Shown here piece after piece: positions 9,187 to 17,378 of a stretch of 64,000 nt of DNA. The stretch's first letter is position 1; the number at the start of each line of letters is the position of its first letter. The position numbers were made by a program, and so were the translations under genes. Under the pieces are notes generated by a model. The model saw only the letters and a list, made by a program, of their open reading frames with translations, was not told the DNA's origin and searched no databases. Source of the DNA: an uncultured Mycoplasmatota bacterium (GTDB taxonomy: Bacteria > Bacillota_I > Bacilli_A > RF39 > UBA660); contig UQOS01000001.1 of the NCBI GenBank assembly GCA_900542735.1, positions 1 to 64,000 on the forward strand, read 5' to 3'.

Positions 9187-10545
9187 ATGAAAGATAATAT
9201 GTTTGAACAACTAGATTTTGGAGCTTTTAAAGAGTATATTGATAATGATGATATTACCGATATTTCTTATACCAATAATGGACAGATATGGTTGCGTTCT
9301 TTGGAAAAAGGTTCTTATCGTGTTGAAAATCCTAAGATTAATAATGCTACAGTTGAAAAGCTAGCGTTTCAGTGTTCTAATGTTATGGGGACAACTTTCA
9401 ATAATGCGAGTCCCTTTCTTGATGCTGAAAGTCCAGAGTTACGTCTTAACTTTGTACATGAGTCTATTGCTACTAATGGTATTGCGTTAGTTATTCGTAA
9501 AACACCAGCTAAGATTCGTCTTAAAGAAGAAAATTTATTAAAAGAAGACTATGTTACCAAAGATATTCATGACTTTTTAATCCAATGTGTATTAGGACAC
9601 TGTAATATTATGGTATGTGGTGAAACTGGTAGTGGTAAGACAGAATTCGTTAAATATTTAGCGAGTCATACGAGAGAAAATGAAAAGATTATTACGATTG
9701 AGGATACTTTGGAACTTCACTTAGATAAGATTTATCCACATCGTGATATTGTAGCTATGAAAACCAATAATATAGCTTCTTACTCTGATGTATTAGTTAC
9801 TTGTATGAGACAAAATCCCAAATGGATTTTATTATCAGAAGTTCGTAGTAGTGAAGCAGTAAGTGCTGTTCGTAACTCTATTTCATCAGGACATAATATT
9901 TTATCTACAATCCACTCTGATAAAGCTAGTGCTGTTCCACACAGAATGTATGCCTTAATGGAAACAGACTTAGATGTAGATCAGTTCTTAAATACGATTT
10001 ATCGTTATATTCAATTAGCTGTTCATATCAAAGCTTACTATAGTGCTAAGTATGGAAAATTTCATCGTGAAATTGATGAAATTACGGAGTTTTATATTGA
10101 TGAAGAAACAAATAAACCAGTTTATAATGTTTTATATCAAAAAACTATGACAGGAAAAGTAGTAAAAAAACAGCCTAGTGATCATTTACTTGAGTATTTA
10201 AGAGGACAAAATATTAATATAAATATGGATGCATTTAGTGATAATCCTAGTAGTACAGATCCTAGTGGAAAAGAAGAATTTAATCTAGATAGTATTATGG
10301 AAAATCAAAAAGAGGAAGTAGAAAGTAGTACGAATATTCCTACAACGCCTATTCAAAATACTACTTCTACACCAGTAAATCCAGTTCATATTCCAAGTAG
10401 TCCTATTAATATTCCAGATAATCAACTTTCTAGTGAAACAGGTATTAAAAATGTAACTCCATCAAATCAACAAGTAGTAAATCAAGTACCGCAACAACCT
10501 AGATTCTTTACTACTAATATCAATCAAGACCAAATAAACTCATAA
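9187..10545 (+). CDS. cpaF: CpaF/TadA-family secretion ATPase (VirB11-like)
   Basis: The 452-residue cytoplasmic ATPase powers pilus assembly. Walker A is GETGSGKTE at about residues 145-153. An acidic box follows in ITIEDTLEL, the Walker B/Glu region is WILLSEVR (about 213-220), and the His box is GHNILSTIHS. These place it in the CpaF/TadA/VirB11 group. The last 90 or so residues are a Ser/Pro/Asn/Gln-rich tail, probably disordered, that is not part of the family core. It is followed closely by tadB and tadC. In this cluster it could serve the Tad part, the VirB4/VirD4 secretion part, or both; Gram-positive T4SSs usually lack a VirB11. Confidence 0.9.
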   Translation: MKDNMFEQLDFGAFKEYIDNDDITDISYTNNGQIWLRSLEKGSYRVENPKINNATVEKLAFQCSNVMGTTFNNASPFLDAESPELRLNFVHESIATNGIALVIRKTPAKIRLKEENLLKEDYVTKDIHDFLIQCVLGHCNIMVCGETGSGKTEFVKYLASHTRENEKIITIEDTLELHLDKIYPHRDIVAMKTNNIASYSDVLVTCMRQNPKWILLSEVRSSEAVSAVRNSISSGHNILSTIHSDKASAVPHRMYALMETDLDVDQFLNTIYRYIQLAVHIKAYYSAKYGKFHREIDEITEFYIDEETNKPVYNVLYQKTMTGKVVKKQPSDHLLEYLRGQNININMDAFSDNPSSTDPSGKEEFNLDSIMENQKEEVESSTNIPTTPIQNTTSTPVNPVHIPSSPINIPDNQLSSETGIKNVTPSNQQVVNQVPQQPRFFTTNINQDQINS

Positions 10546-10562
10546 AAGAGGTGATGAAAAAA

Positions 10563-11456
10563 ATGGAATTAATTATTTTATTAATAATTGCTTTATTCAT
10601 TATAATTTATAGACAATACCGTGGTCAAAATGTTTATAAATTTATAACGGAACAAGCAGGCGTCATTTATGATAAGTTTGCACCTTATTCCTTTAAAGTA
10701 GTTAGAGAGAAAACAAAAGAATTAGGGCAAGAATATACACCAAAACAATATATGATGCAAGTCGTTGTTTTCACTATTTTTGCTGGCGTTATTTCTTACT
10801 TATATTTTTATAATTTATTTATTTCTATTATCTATATTTTACTTGCCAATGCTTGTATTCCTTATTTAGCTTTTTTAAGATGTAAAAGAGTTTATAGTGA
10901 ATTTATTTTTGAACAAGTACAAGTATATACTACTAATACAATTATGGAATTTGCTACTACACAAAGCTTTGTTAAAGCTCTAGAAGGAGTAGCTGCAAGT
11001 GGAGTATTAGAAGATCCTATTTTAAGTGATGTAAATATGATGATTTCTATGGCTTATGAAAATGGTAGTATTGATGAATCTGTAAATTATATGAGTAATA
11101 AGTATCCTTACTATATCGTAAAAAATATGCATCAGTTGTTCCTACAAATTACGAAAGAAGGTTCTAGAGATTCCGGAGAATCCTTAGAAAATATGCAACT
11201 TGATATCGATATGCTTGTTGAAAGTGTTTATCGTGATAGAATTGATAGAGCTAACTTCCATAAGTCTTTCTTAAAATATGGTGTTATGCTTTATCTAATG
11301 GTTATGTTAGTACAGTATTTACTTGGTAGAGAGACTTATATAGCGATTCTTGGTAATCCAATTATTTTAATTATTTTACATGGTATTATCTTGATTAATA
11401 GTTATTTTCTTCTAAAAGGAGAAAAATATTATAACGAGAATGTAGGTGCTGAATAG
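10563..11456 (+). CDS. tadB: TadB-like inner-membrane platform protein (T2SSF domain)
   Basis: The product is about 297 residues with hydrophobic segments near the start (residues 3-15), at about 75-105 and at the C-terminus (about 230-275). They flank a helical T2SSF-type domain that contains the usual GS.DES.NYM stretch. TadB forms the membrane platform that couples the CpaF ATPase to pilin extrusion. I chose the ATG at 10563 because AGAGGTGA immediately before it is the ribosome binding site; upstream in-frame GTG (10551) and ATG (10554) overlap that site. It ends one base into the next gene. Confidence 0.85.
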   Translation: MELIILLIIALFIIIYRQYRGQNVYKFITEQAGVIYDKFAPYSFKVVREKTKELGQEYTPKQYMMQVVVFTIFAGVISYLYFYNLFISIIYILLANACIPYLAFLRCKRVYSEFIFEQVQVYTTNTIMEFATTQSFVKALEGVAASGVLEDPILSDVNMMISMAYENGSIDESVNYMSNKYPYYIVKNMHQLFLQITKEGSRDSGESLENMQLDIDMLVESVYRDRIDRANFHKSFLKYGVMLYLMVMLVQYLLGRETYIAILGNPIILIILHGIILINSYFLLKGEKYYNENVGAE

Positions 11457-12241
11457 TGGAAGTAATTATTTGTGGAGCTTTAATTCTTGGAGTATTACTT
11501 TATAATAAGACAGTAGATGGTAAAAAATTTATTCAAGATAATCAAGCAGTATTTCAGTTATTAAAAGAAAGTGATTATGATTTTTTAGTAGCTGCTAAGT
11601 ATGGAGAAAAAGTTGACCCTAATGTATTATTTAATAAAAGAATTAAAATGGCTTTTATCGTTATCGTCGTTTTTCTATTTATCTTTTTAACAGAACTTAG
11701 TGCAATTAATATTGTGTTATCTATTTTTGTTGGATACTTAGTTTTTAAATCTAATTACACTTCTTTAAAAAAGTATTATAAAAAACATTTACATGATATT
11801 GATATTATGCTTCCTTATTATTTAAAAGGATTAGAGATTTTAATTCAGCATTATACAGTTCCAGTTGCTCTTGCTAAATCAATTGAAGATGCTCCTGATA
11901 TCTTTAAACCAGGTTTAAGAGATATGATAGCTAAGATTGATGCTGGTGATTCTTCTATTGATCCTTATATGGAATTTGCTAATGAATATCCTGTTAGGGA
12001 TTCTATGAGAATGATGAGACTTTTATATCGTTTAGGACTTGGTAAACAAGAAGATAAACAAGAAAGATTATTAATGTTTTCTAGAACAGTTTCTAATTTA
12101 CAAGCAAAAGCTAGGGAACAAAAATATAAAGAGAGATTAAATCATATGGAAAGTCAAACAATGGTTATGTTAGTAGCAACAGGTGCTGGTGTTATGGTAC
12201 TGATTTTGATTTCTATGGTTTATATGTTTAGTAATATTTAA
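11456..12241 (+). CDS. tadC: TadC-like inner-membrane platform protein (T2SSF domain)
   Basis: The 261-residue product has an N-terminal hydrophobic segment, a helical pair around residues 65-100, a T2SSF-like cytoplasmic domain and a C-terminal helix (MVMLVATGAGVMVLILIS). It starts with GTG overlapping the TAG stop of tadB, so translation is probably coupled. TadB and TadC together form the platform of Tad pili. A terminator follows, so this gene closes the first transcription block. Confidence 0.82.
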   Translation: MEVIICGALILGVLLYNKTVDGKKFIQDNQAVFQLLKESDYDFLVAAKYGEKVDPNVLFNKRIKMAFIVIVVFLFIFLTELSAINIVLSIFVGYLVFKSNYTSLKKYYKKHLHDIDIMLPYYLKGLEILIQHYTVPVALAKSIEDAPDIFKPGLRDMIAKIDAGDSSIDPYMEFANEYPVRDSMRMMRLLYRLGLGKQEDKQERLLMFSRTVSNLQAKAREQKYKERLNHMESQTMVMLVATGAGVMVLILISMVYMFSNI

Positions 12242-12250
12242 AATTAAAAT

Positions 12251-12289
12251 AAAAAGTTATAGTTTGTGTTAAATGAACTATAGCTTTTT
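12251..12289. terminator. Bidirectional intrinsic terminator between tadC and the antisense membrane gene
   Basis: A 14-pair stem (12251-12264 with 12276-12289) begins with A5 and ends with T5, so it can terminate transcripts from both sides. It separates the converging tadC and the minus-strand gene ending at 12288. Confidence 0.75.
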
Positions 12290-13658
12290 AATTTCTAATA
12301 AATAAACTGTTATTCTTATCTTGCATATATAATTCGTAATTATCGTTATTTTTAAGATATGAATATGCTCCTGATTTGTTTTCAATAATAAGAGTATTAA
12401 AATTATATTTTTCTAATAGATTAGGTTGATAGCCTTTTTCTATTTGACAGACATCTGAAAAATTACAGTTAATATAAATATCAGCTCTACTATCAATAAA
12501 GACTGGAATATCTTTATAAATTAAATAGCCACCTAGATTATAAGAATTATATAAAACTAAATTTTCTTTTTCTTTTAAATATTTAATCATATCATCTGAT
12601 ATTCTTTTAAAACTGTTGTTTGCTTGTGGAATCACGATAGTTATAGTTAATATAATAAAAACTAATACCACAAAGATAAAAATAGGGATAATATCTATTT
12701 TAAATTTTGATATCTGAAAGTAATTTGGAATAATACTAGTACTAACTATTAATAAATAGGGCATAAAGCGAGTAGATTTTATTGCTAGTAGAGTGAAAAT
12801 ACTAATTAGAAGAATAGTAAGAAGACTTAATTGTTTTCTATTTTTAAATAAAATATAGATAATACTTATTATAAATAGTAAATAGAAGATTCCATCTATA
12901 CTGAATATATTTAGTCTTTGCCACTCATCAATACAAGATAACATTACTTTATATGTCATATTTTGATAAGGGTAAAAAATCATTTTTATTCCATTAGGAT
13001 TTATCACAATAAATAATAGAGATAATACTAGCGTAGTTAAATATTTTTTTGATAATTCTTTATCTTTTCTTCTGATACTATCTAGTAAAAATATCCCATA
13101 AATAATATAACTAAGATTACTGCTTCCACCATGTATATTACTCCATAGAATAGAAATAATAGGAACTAAAAAAATTATTTTATTATTTTTTCTTTTTTGA
13201 ATTTGAAATGCTATTAAAATTGTGACTGCAAACAATATATAACTAATTAAATGTGGTCTTGGTAATATCTTATTAGCAAGAATTAACATGGAAACTACTG
13301 CCCAAATAACGGTATAAAAAGGATACTTTATAAAATTTTCTTGATTTAGTTTCCATAATAGAAAACTAAGTATGATTAAAGAAAAAATAATATAAATAAT
13401 AGCTCCATAGTTAGAAAAAAGATTTTGATATAGATAAATAATAACTTCAAATAGCCATTCATGAGAAATCCAAGTTAAATGATTATTCATTGCATAATAG
13501 GAAAATATTCCAGTATGTGGGATCTTATTATTATTTATGATATATTCTCCTGTTTTTAGATGCCAGTAGAAGTCATTTCCATAATTAAATAGAAAAATAC
13601 TACACATAATAATAAAAGTAAAGGTTAAAAATAGGATTATATTTTTTTTATTTTTCAT
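12288..13658 (-). CDS. Polytopic GT-C-type membrane protein (putative glycosyltransferase)
   Basis: The product, about 456 residues, has roughly ten hydrophobic helices. An early extracytoplasmic loop reads FYWHLKTGEYIINNNKIPHT, then WISHEWLFE. This DxxWHL..G...P..D/T plus HEWLFE arrangement resembles uncharacterised GT-C (GT39/PMT-like) membrane glycosyltransferases that use lipid-linked sugars. A short soluble C-terminal part contains FIDSRADIY. The start is uncertain: ATG at 13658 is used, with an in-frame GTG at 13667 also possible; neither has a strong ribosome binding site. It lies antisense inside the Tad/T4SS cluster. Glycosylation of pilins or surface proteins is conceivable but unproven. 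Confidence 0.7.
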   Translation of the reverse strand: MKNKKNIILFLTFTFIIMCSIFLFNYGNDFYWHLKTGEYIINNNKIPHTGIFSYYAMNNHLTWISHEWLFEVIIYLYQNLFSNYGAIIYIIFSLIILSFLLWKLNQENFIKYPFYTVIWAVVSMLILANKILPRPHLISYILFAVTILIAFQIQKRKNNKIIFLVPIISILWSNIHGGSSNLSYIIYGIFLLDSIRRKDKELSKKYLTTLVLSLLFIVINPNGIKMIFYPYQNMTYKVMLSCIDEWQRLNIFSIDGIFYLLFIISIIYILFKNRKQLSLLTILLISIFTLLAIKSTRFMPYLLIVSTSIIPNYFQISKFKIDIIPIFIFVVLVFIILTITIVIPQANNSFKRISDDMIKYLKEKENLVLYNSYNLGGYLIYKDIPVFIDSRADIYINCNFSDVCQIEKGYQPNLLEKYNFNTLIIENKSGAYSYLKNNDNYELYMQDKNNSLFIRN

Positions 13659-13748
13659 ATTTATCACATACCATTCTTCTTATATATTAACATATATTTA
13701 CAAAAAAACATTCAAAATACAAAAAAATATAGTAATGATTAAAAAATA

Positions 13749-13757
13749 TGGTATAAT
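13749..13757 (+). promoter_or_regulatory. Extended -10 promoter for the pilin block
   Basis: TGGTATAAT lies 31 bases before the pilin-like start codon at 13788. An AAAGGAGGAG ribosome binding site is between them. Confidence 0.6.
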
Positions 13758-13787
13758 AAATTATATAGAATAAAGGAGGAGATATTA

Positions 13788-13988
13788 ATGAAAGAAGCAA
13801 CTGGAGAATTAAATATGACTGTTGTTACAATTATCGCAATTGGAGCAATTATTGCATTCTTCTGGGTAATGTGGCCACAGATTAAAAATACTATTGGCAA
13901 TACTTGGAATAGTGTTAGCAATGAAGGTGCTACTACTTGTGGAGAGCAGCAATATTGGGATGGACATAAATGTGTAAGTGCAAAATAA
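13788..13988 (+). CDS. Small Flp-like pilin candidate
   Basis: The 66-residue product has a very short polar leader followed by one long hydrophobic helix (about residues 10-28) and a polar tail with two Cys (TTCGEQQYWDGHKC). The ATGE sequence at residues 5-8 offers a G/E prepilin-peptidase-type site immediately before the helix, as in Flp/type IVb pilins. Size and position in a Tad cluster support major-pilin status. The strong ribosome binding site (GGAGGAG) and its own promoter fit a highly expressed structural subunit. No prepilin peptidase is encoded in the window. Confidence 0.65.
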   Translation: MKEATGELNMTVVTIIAIGAIIAFFWVMWPQIKNTIGNTWNSVSNEGATTCGEQQYWDGHKCVSAK

Positions 13989-14014
13989 TGTTTTTTTAGA
14001 AAAGTGGTGATAGT

Positions 14015-14518
14015 GTGAGAGATGCTATAAGTGGTGCAATGACACTACAAATTATCGTAATATTTATGATTATTATTAACTGTTATTTAGCTTTTAGTGT
14101 TAATTACACTAAAGCTTTTCGTGTTAAAAATGAAGTACGTAGTATTGTTGAAAAAAATGAGGGAATGACTTGCTCCGCTATATCACAGATTAATGATTTA
14201 ATGTTAAAAAGTAATTATAAAATGAATACTCAATTTGAAAATTGGTGTAGTAATAATGGCTATACTGTAGCAAGATTAGATGCTGGTAGTTTTTGTTACA
14301 AATATAATAAAGTAGATGTAACAGGTACTTCCAATGATTTATCTACCTATAAAGGCGCTTATTATACAATAGCTACTTTTGTAAATGTAGATATTCCACT
14401 TGTTAATAATTTATTACCATTTGCAGGAAACTTATTTTTAGTAAAAGGAGAAACAGCTTTGATTTATTCGTCTGGTGCTGTTAGTGGATTACCAAGTGGT
14501 TGTTCCATTAGTGAATAG
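14015..14518 (+). CDS. TadE-like pseudopilin candidate
   Basis: The 167-residue product has a short leader (MRDAISGA), a hydrophobic helix (about residues 9-28) and a globular tail with several Cys (TCSA, WCSN, SFCY, SGCS), suggesting disulfides outside the cell. The architecture matches TadE/minor pilins. Start is GTG at 14015, after AAAAGTGGTGATA; an ATG at 14039 lies inside the hydrophobic region and is less likely. It sits between the Flp-like gene and the TadZ-like gene. Confidence 0.6.
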   Translation: MRDAISGAMTLQIIVIFMIIINCYLAFSVNYTKAFRVKNEVRSIVEKNEGMTCSAISQINDLMLKSNYKMNTQFENWCSNNGYTVARLDAGSFCYKYNKVDVTGTSNDLSTYKGAYYTIATFVNVDIPLVNNLLPFAGNLFLVKGETALIYSSGAVSGLPSGCSISE

Positions 14519-14532
14519 AATAGGGTGATGTT

Positions 14533-15501
14533 ATGAACGTAATTATATCAAATGAAAGACAAGCAGAATTAGCAAATTTAGATATTGAAATTATTAAATC
14601 TATTCATGGTGTATTTGATGTAGATGAATTAATTCAAATGTTTTCTAATTTCTTTTTTGGAAGAATGATTTTAGATTTAACAGCATTAAAGAATTATCAA
14701 GATGTACGTAATCTTCAAAAATTATCTATGTCATTAGATGTAGAAAAGATTATTATTTTACTTCCTGATACTCCTGAATGTTTAGCACCACAGTTTTTAT
14801 CAAAATTAATTTCTATGGGAATTTATAATTTCACTACTAATTTGGATGGAGTAAATTACTTACTAACAAATCCTAATACCTATCGTGATGTAGCACACTT
14901 ACATCAAATTGATAGCACTCCTACTAGTAGTGAAACTGGTAGTACCGGTAGTGGTAATACAGTTATTAATAATATTGTATCTACTGGTACTTATATTTTA
15001 GGAATTAAAAATGTTACAGAACATTCTGGTGCTACTATGCTTACTTATATGTTAAAAAAAGAATTAAAAGATATGGGAAAAAGTGTATTAGCTATTGAAG
15101 TAGATAAAAAAGATTTTATGTATTTTAATGATAAAGAAATGATATCAGTAGATGCTAGTAATTTAGCAAATGAAGTATTAAGACACAAAGATGTTAATGT
15201 ATTATTAATTGATTTAAATAAATGTGATAATATAGATGTATGTAATGAAGTACTGTACTTAATTGAACCATCTACTATTAAGTTAAATAAATTAATGAGA
15301 AGAGATAGAACTATTTTCAGTAAACTAGCAGGAAGAAAAATAGTTTTAGCACAAAGTATCTTATCTGATAGTGATATCAAAGAGTTTGAATATGAAGCTA
15401 ATATTAAAATATTCTTTGTAATGCCACCATTAGATGAAAGAGAAAATAATTCAGAAGTACTACAGAATTTATTAAATCGAATAGGTATAATTAATTATTA
15501 G
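14533..15501 (+). CDS. TadZ/CpaE-like degenerate ParA-family protein
   Basis: The 322-residue cytoplasmic protein has an N-terminal receiver-like alpha/beta domain (about residues 1-120) and a Ser/Thr/Gly linker (PTSSETGSTGSGNT). A C-terminal ParA/MinD-like fold follows, beginning YILGIKNVTEHSGATML, where a Walker A would lie but the GKT core is missing. TadZ/CpaE proteins have this two-domain design and localise Tad machines to a cell site. Loss of the P-loop is common in that group. It begins 14 bases after the previous gene with a GGGTGATG site. Confidence 0.7.
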   Translation: MNVIISNERQAELANLDIEIIKSIHGVFDVDELIQMFSNFFFGRMILDLTALKNYQDVRNLQKLSMSLDVEKIIILLPDTPECLAPQFLSKLISMGIYNFTTNLDGVNYLLTNPNTYRDVAHLHQIDSTPTSSETGSTGSGNTVINNIVSTGTYILGIKNVTEHSGATMLTYMLKKELKDMGKSVLAIEVDKKDFMYFNDKEMISVDASNLANEVLRHKDVNVLLIDLNKCDNIDVCNEVLYLIEPSTIKLNKLMRRDRTIFSKLAGRKIVLAQSILSDSDIKEFEYEANIKIFFVMPPLDERENNSEVLQNLLNRIGIINY

Positions 15502-15536
15502 AATATGTAAAAAGTTGTCAATATTTTTACAATATA

Positions 15537-15565
15537 TTGACTAAATTAGTATATTATTATATTAT
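15537..15565 (+). promoter_or_regulatory. Sigma-A-type promoter before the first VirB2-like gene
   Basis: TTGACT (15537-15542) and TATTAT (15560-15565) are separated by exactly 17 bases. The start codon used is at 15591, after GAGGAGG. Confidence 0.7.
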
Positions 15566-15590
15566 TTAGTTATAAATGAGGAGGAAGTTT

Positions 15591-15929
15591 ATGTTAGATT
15601 TAGTACAAATTATGGCTACTTGTGAGCAACAAGATTTATTGCCAATTCTTAGATTTATTAGACAAGGAATTTTTCCAATTATTCAAATTGGCATTCCTAT
15701 TTTATTAATCGTTATGGGATCAATTGATTTAGGAAAAGCCGTAATGTCAAGTGATGATAAAGAAATTAAGGGTGCAACTGGTAAATTAATTAAACGTGCT
15801 ATTGCAGCAGTAGCAGTATTCTTTGTTACAACTATTGTAACACTATTAATGAATTTATTTACTACTAGTGATAGCGGAGTTGAAGGTACTGGAAGTTGGA
15901 AAGATTGCTGGAGAGAAGCCGGCAAATAA
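15591..15929 (+). CDS. VirB2-like / Mbov_0395-type pilin of the T4SS
   Basis: The 112-residue product has two hydrophobic helices (about residues 22-45 and 68-93) joined by a short polar loop (SSDDKEIKGATGKLIKR). This is the layout of TrbC/VirB2 pilins and in particular of the Mbov_0395 pilin-like conjugal proteins of Firmicutes and mycoplasmas. The ATG at 15591 is chosen because GAGGAGG precedes it; an in-frame ATG at 15576 lies within that site. It has its own promoter and terminator, consistent with a subunit made in excess. A related domain is found in the next gene. Confidence 0.75.
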   Translation: MLDLVQIMATCEQQDLLPILRFIRQGIFPIIQIGIPILLIVMGSIDLGKAVMSSDDKEIKGATGKLIKRAIAAVAVFFVTTIVTLLMNLFTTSDSGVEGTGSWKDCWREAGK

Positions 15930-15939
15930 AAAAAATATG

Positions 15940-15976
15940 AATAATAGCAAAATATAGTTTTGCTATTATTTTTTTT
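15940..15976 (+). terminator. Intrinsic terminator after the VirB2-like gene
   Basis: Thirteen perfect pairs (AATAATAGCAAAA at 15940-15952 with its complement at 15958-15970), a five-base loop and a T run. It would let the small pilin be transcribed separately or in excess over downstream genes. Confidence 0.85.
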
Positions 15977-15980
15977 ATGT

Positions 15981-15986
15981 TATAAT
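15981..15986 (+). promoter_or_regulatory. -10 element before the second VirB2-like gene
   Basis: TATAAT follows the terminator directly and lies 38 bases before the ATG at 16025. The -35 is weak (TTTTGC inside the terminator arm). Confidence 0.4.
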
Positions 15987-16024
15987 TATCTTGGATTATT
16001 GTGACTACAAGGAGTGTATTAAAT

Positions 16025-17374
16025 ATGAAACAAAACTTAAAAAAAGTATATATGTTTTTTTGCGTTTTTATAATTGGAATATTTTTAGTTATACCAACTG
16101 TTTATGCAAAAAATAAACAGTGGCCATCTATTAGTGAAGATAACATTTCAAAGATTATAGCAGATAGTCCTGATTATAGTTTGTACGTTTATAATGTTGG
16201 AAGTGCTTTAACGTTTAAATCTGATTATACTAGTGCAAGCAAATTTTATAGTAATAAATATTATGCTTTTGCTTATAATTCTAAAACTGATGATTTAAGG
16301 TTTGTGGATGCTACCACGCTTAATTTTATGCCAATTGATTCTACATATGATTGGGATCGAAGTGGAATTAATCAGTCTATAACATTTGGTACAAAATTAA
16401 AAGAAGATTTAGTTAAAAATAATCAGTTATCTTGTAATAATTTATATTTTCTTGATAGTGATGACAATCTCCGTATTTATTCTGATAATTCATTGACTGC
16501 TGATTTTTACTTTGATCCAGAAGATTATAGATTGTCGTTAATTAAAAGTACTGGAGTTACTGGAACACTTAAAACAGGAATTAATGATAGTCAATCATTA
16601 AAATGTGATGATTATTTATCAAAATTAAAAACAATTGCCAATAAGTATTATACTGAACAAGAAACTTCTTTTGATGAGTTACAAAAATTGAAAAATGGAA
16701 CATTTGAACCTGGTACTGCTGTTAAAGCAAAAGAGTATTCTGATAAATTAGTTACATTAATGGATTCAACTATAAATGGATTAGATGCGTTAAATTTAAC
16801 TACTGATTCTACAGGAAATGGTTTTTACATTGGTAATTGCACAGGCAGTGGTTCTTTAAGTGCTGAATATACTAGACTTAAAAATTCTTTAACTTCAGCT
16901 CAAAGCCTTGTTAATACTTGGTCAAAGACTTTAAATGGTAAATTAAAAGCAGTAGATGCTAATGGTAATAACTCTGTTTATGATAAAGATCGTGAAGCCA
17001 TTAGCTCAATAAATAATTCTTTAGATGTTCTTGAAGTAAAATGGCATGATTATCTTACTAAAATTGATACCGGAAAAAAAGTTGATGATGAATCTTGTGA
17101 AGGTTTATTAGGGCAAGATTTACTTGATGATATTTCAACAGTATTTACTTGGATTAAAATAACAGTCCCAATTTTATTAATTCTATTAGGTAGTATAGAT
17201 TTTGGAAAAGCTGTTTTATCAGACGACCAACAAGAATTAAAAAAAGCTACTAGCAAATTCATAAAACGATGCATAATAGCAGTGGCAATTTTCTTTATTC
17301 CAACTATTATTATGTATTTGATAAGTTTTATAGATAAAATTGCTGATGTATCTTGTGATGTAAGGATATGGTGA
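16025..17374 (+). CDS. Secreted domain fused to a VirB2/Mbov_0395-type pilin domain
   Basis: The product is about 449 residues, starting with a signal peptide or anchor (hydrophobic residues 9-26, then VYA). An extracellular region of about 340 residues with isolated Cys follows. The last 85 or so residues repeat the two-helix design of the upstream small pilin: VPILLILLGSIDFGKAVL, a polar DDQQELKKATSKFIKR loop, then a second helix. The start is ATG 16025 because AAGGAG (16009-16014) precedes it; eight upstream in-frame codons from a GTG overlap that site. The fusion is unlike ordinary VirB2 and may be a tip or base version of the pilin. It ends four bases before the VirB6-like gene. Confidence 0.7.
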   Translation: MKQNLKKVYMFFCVFIIGIFLVIPTVYAKNKQWPSISEDNISKIIADSPDYSLYVYNVGSALTFKSDYTSASKFYSNKYYAFAYNSKTDDLRFVDATTLNFMPIDSTYDWDRSGINQSITFGTKLKEDLVKNNQLSCNNLYFLDSDDNLRIYSDNSLTADFYFDPEDYRLSLIKSTGVTGTLKTGINDSQSLKCDDYLSKLKTIANKYYTEQETSFDELQKLKNGTFEPGTAVKAKEYSDKLVTLMDSTINGLDALNLTTDSTGNGFYIGNCTGSGSLSAEYTRLKNSLTSAQSLVNTWSKTLNGKLKAVDANGNNSVYDKDREAISSINNSLDVLEVKWHDYLTKIDTGKKVDDESCEGLLGQDLLDDISTVFTWIKITVPILLILLGSIDFGKAVLSDDQQELKKATSKFIKRCIIAVAIFFIPTIIMYLISFIDKIADVSCDVRIW

Positions 17375-17378
17375 TGAT

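Noticed and set aside
15045..15380. Minus-strand open frames of 60-120 codons lying inside real genes, such as this one
   Set aside because: They are fully embedded in well-supported genes on the other strand and have no ribosome binding sites. They reflect low stop density in A+T-rich coding sequence read backwards.
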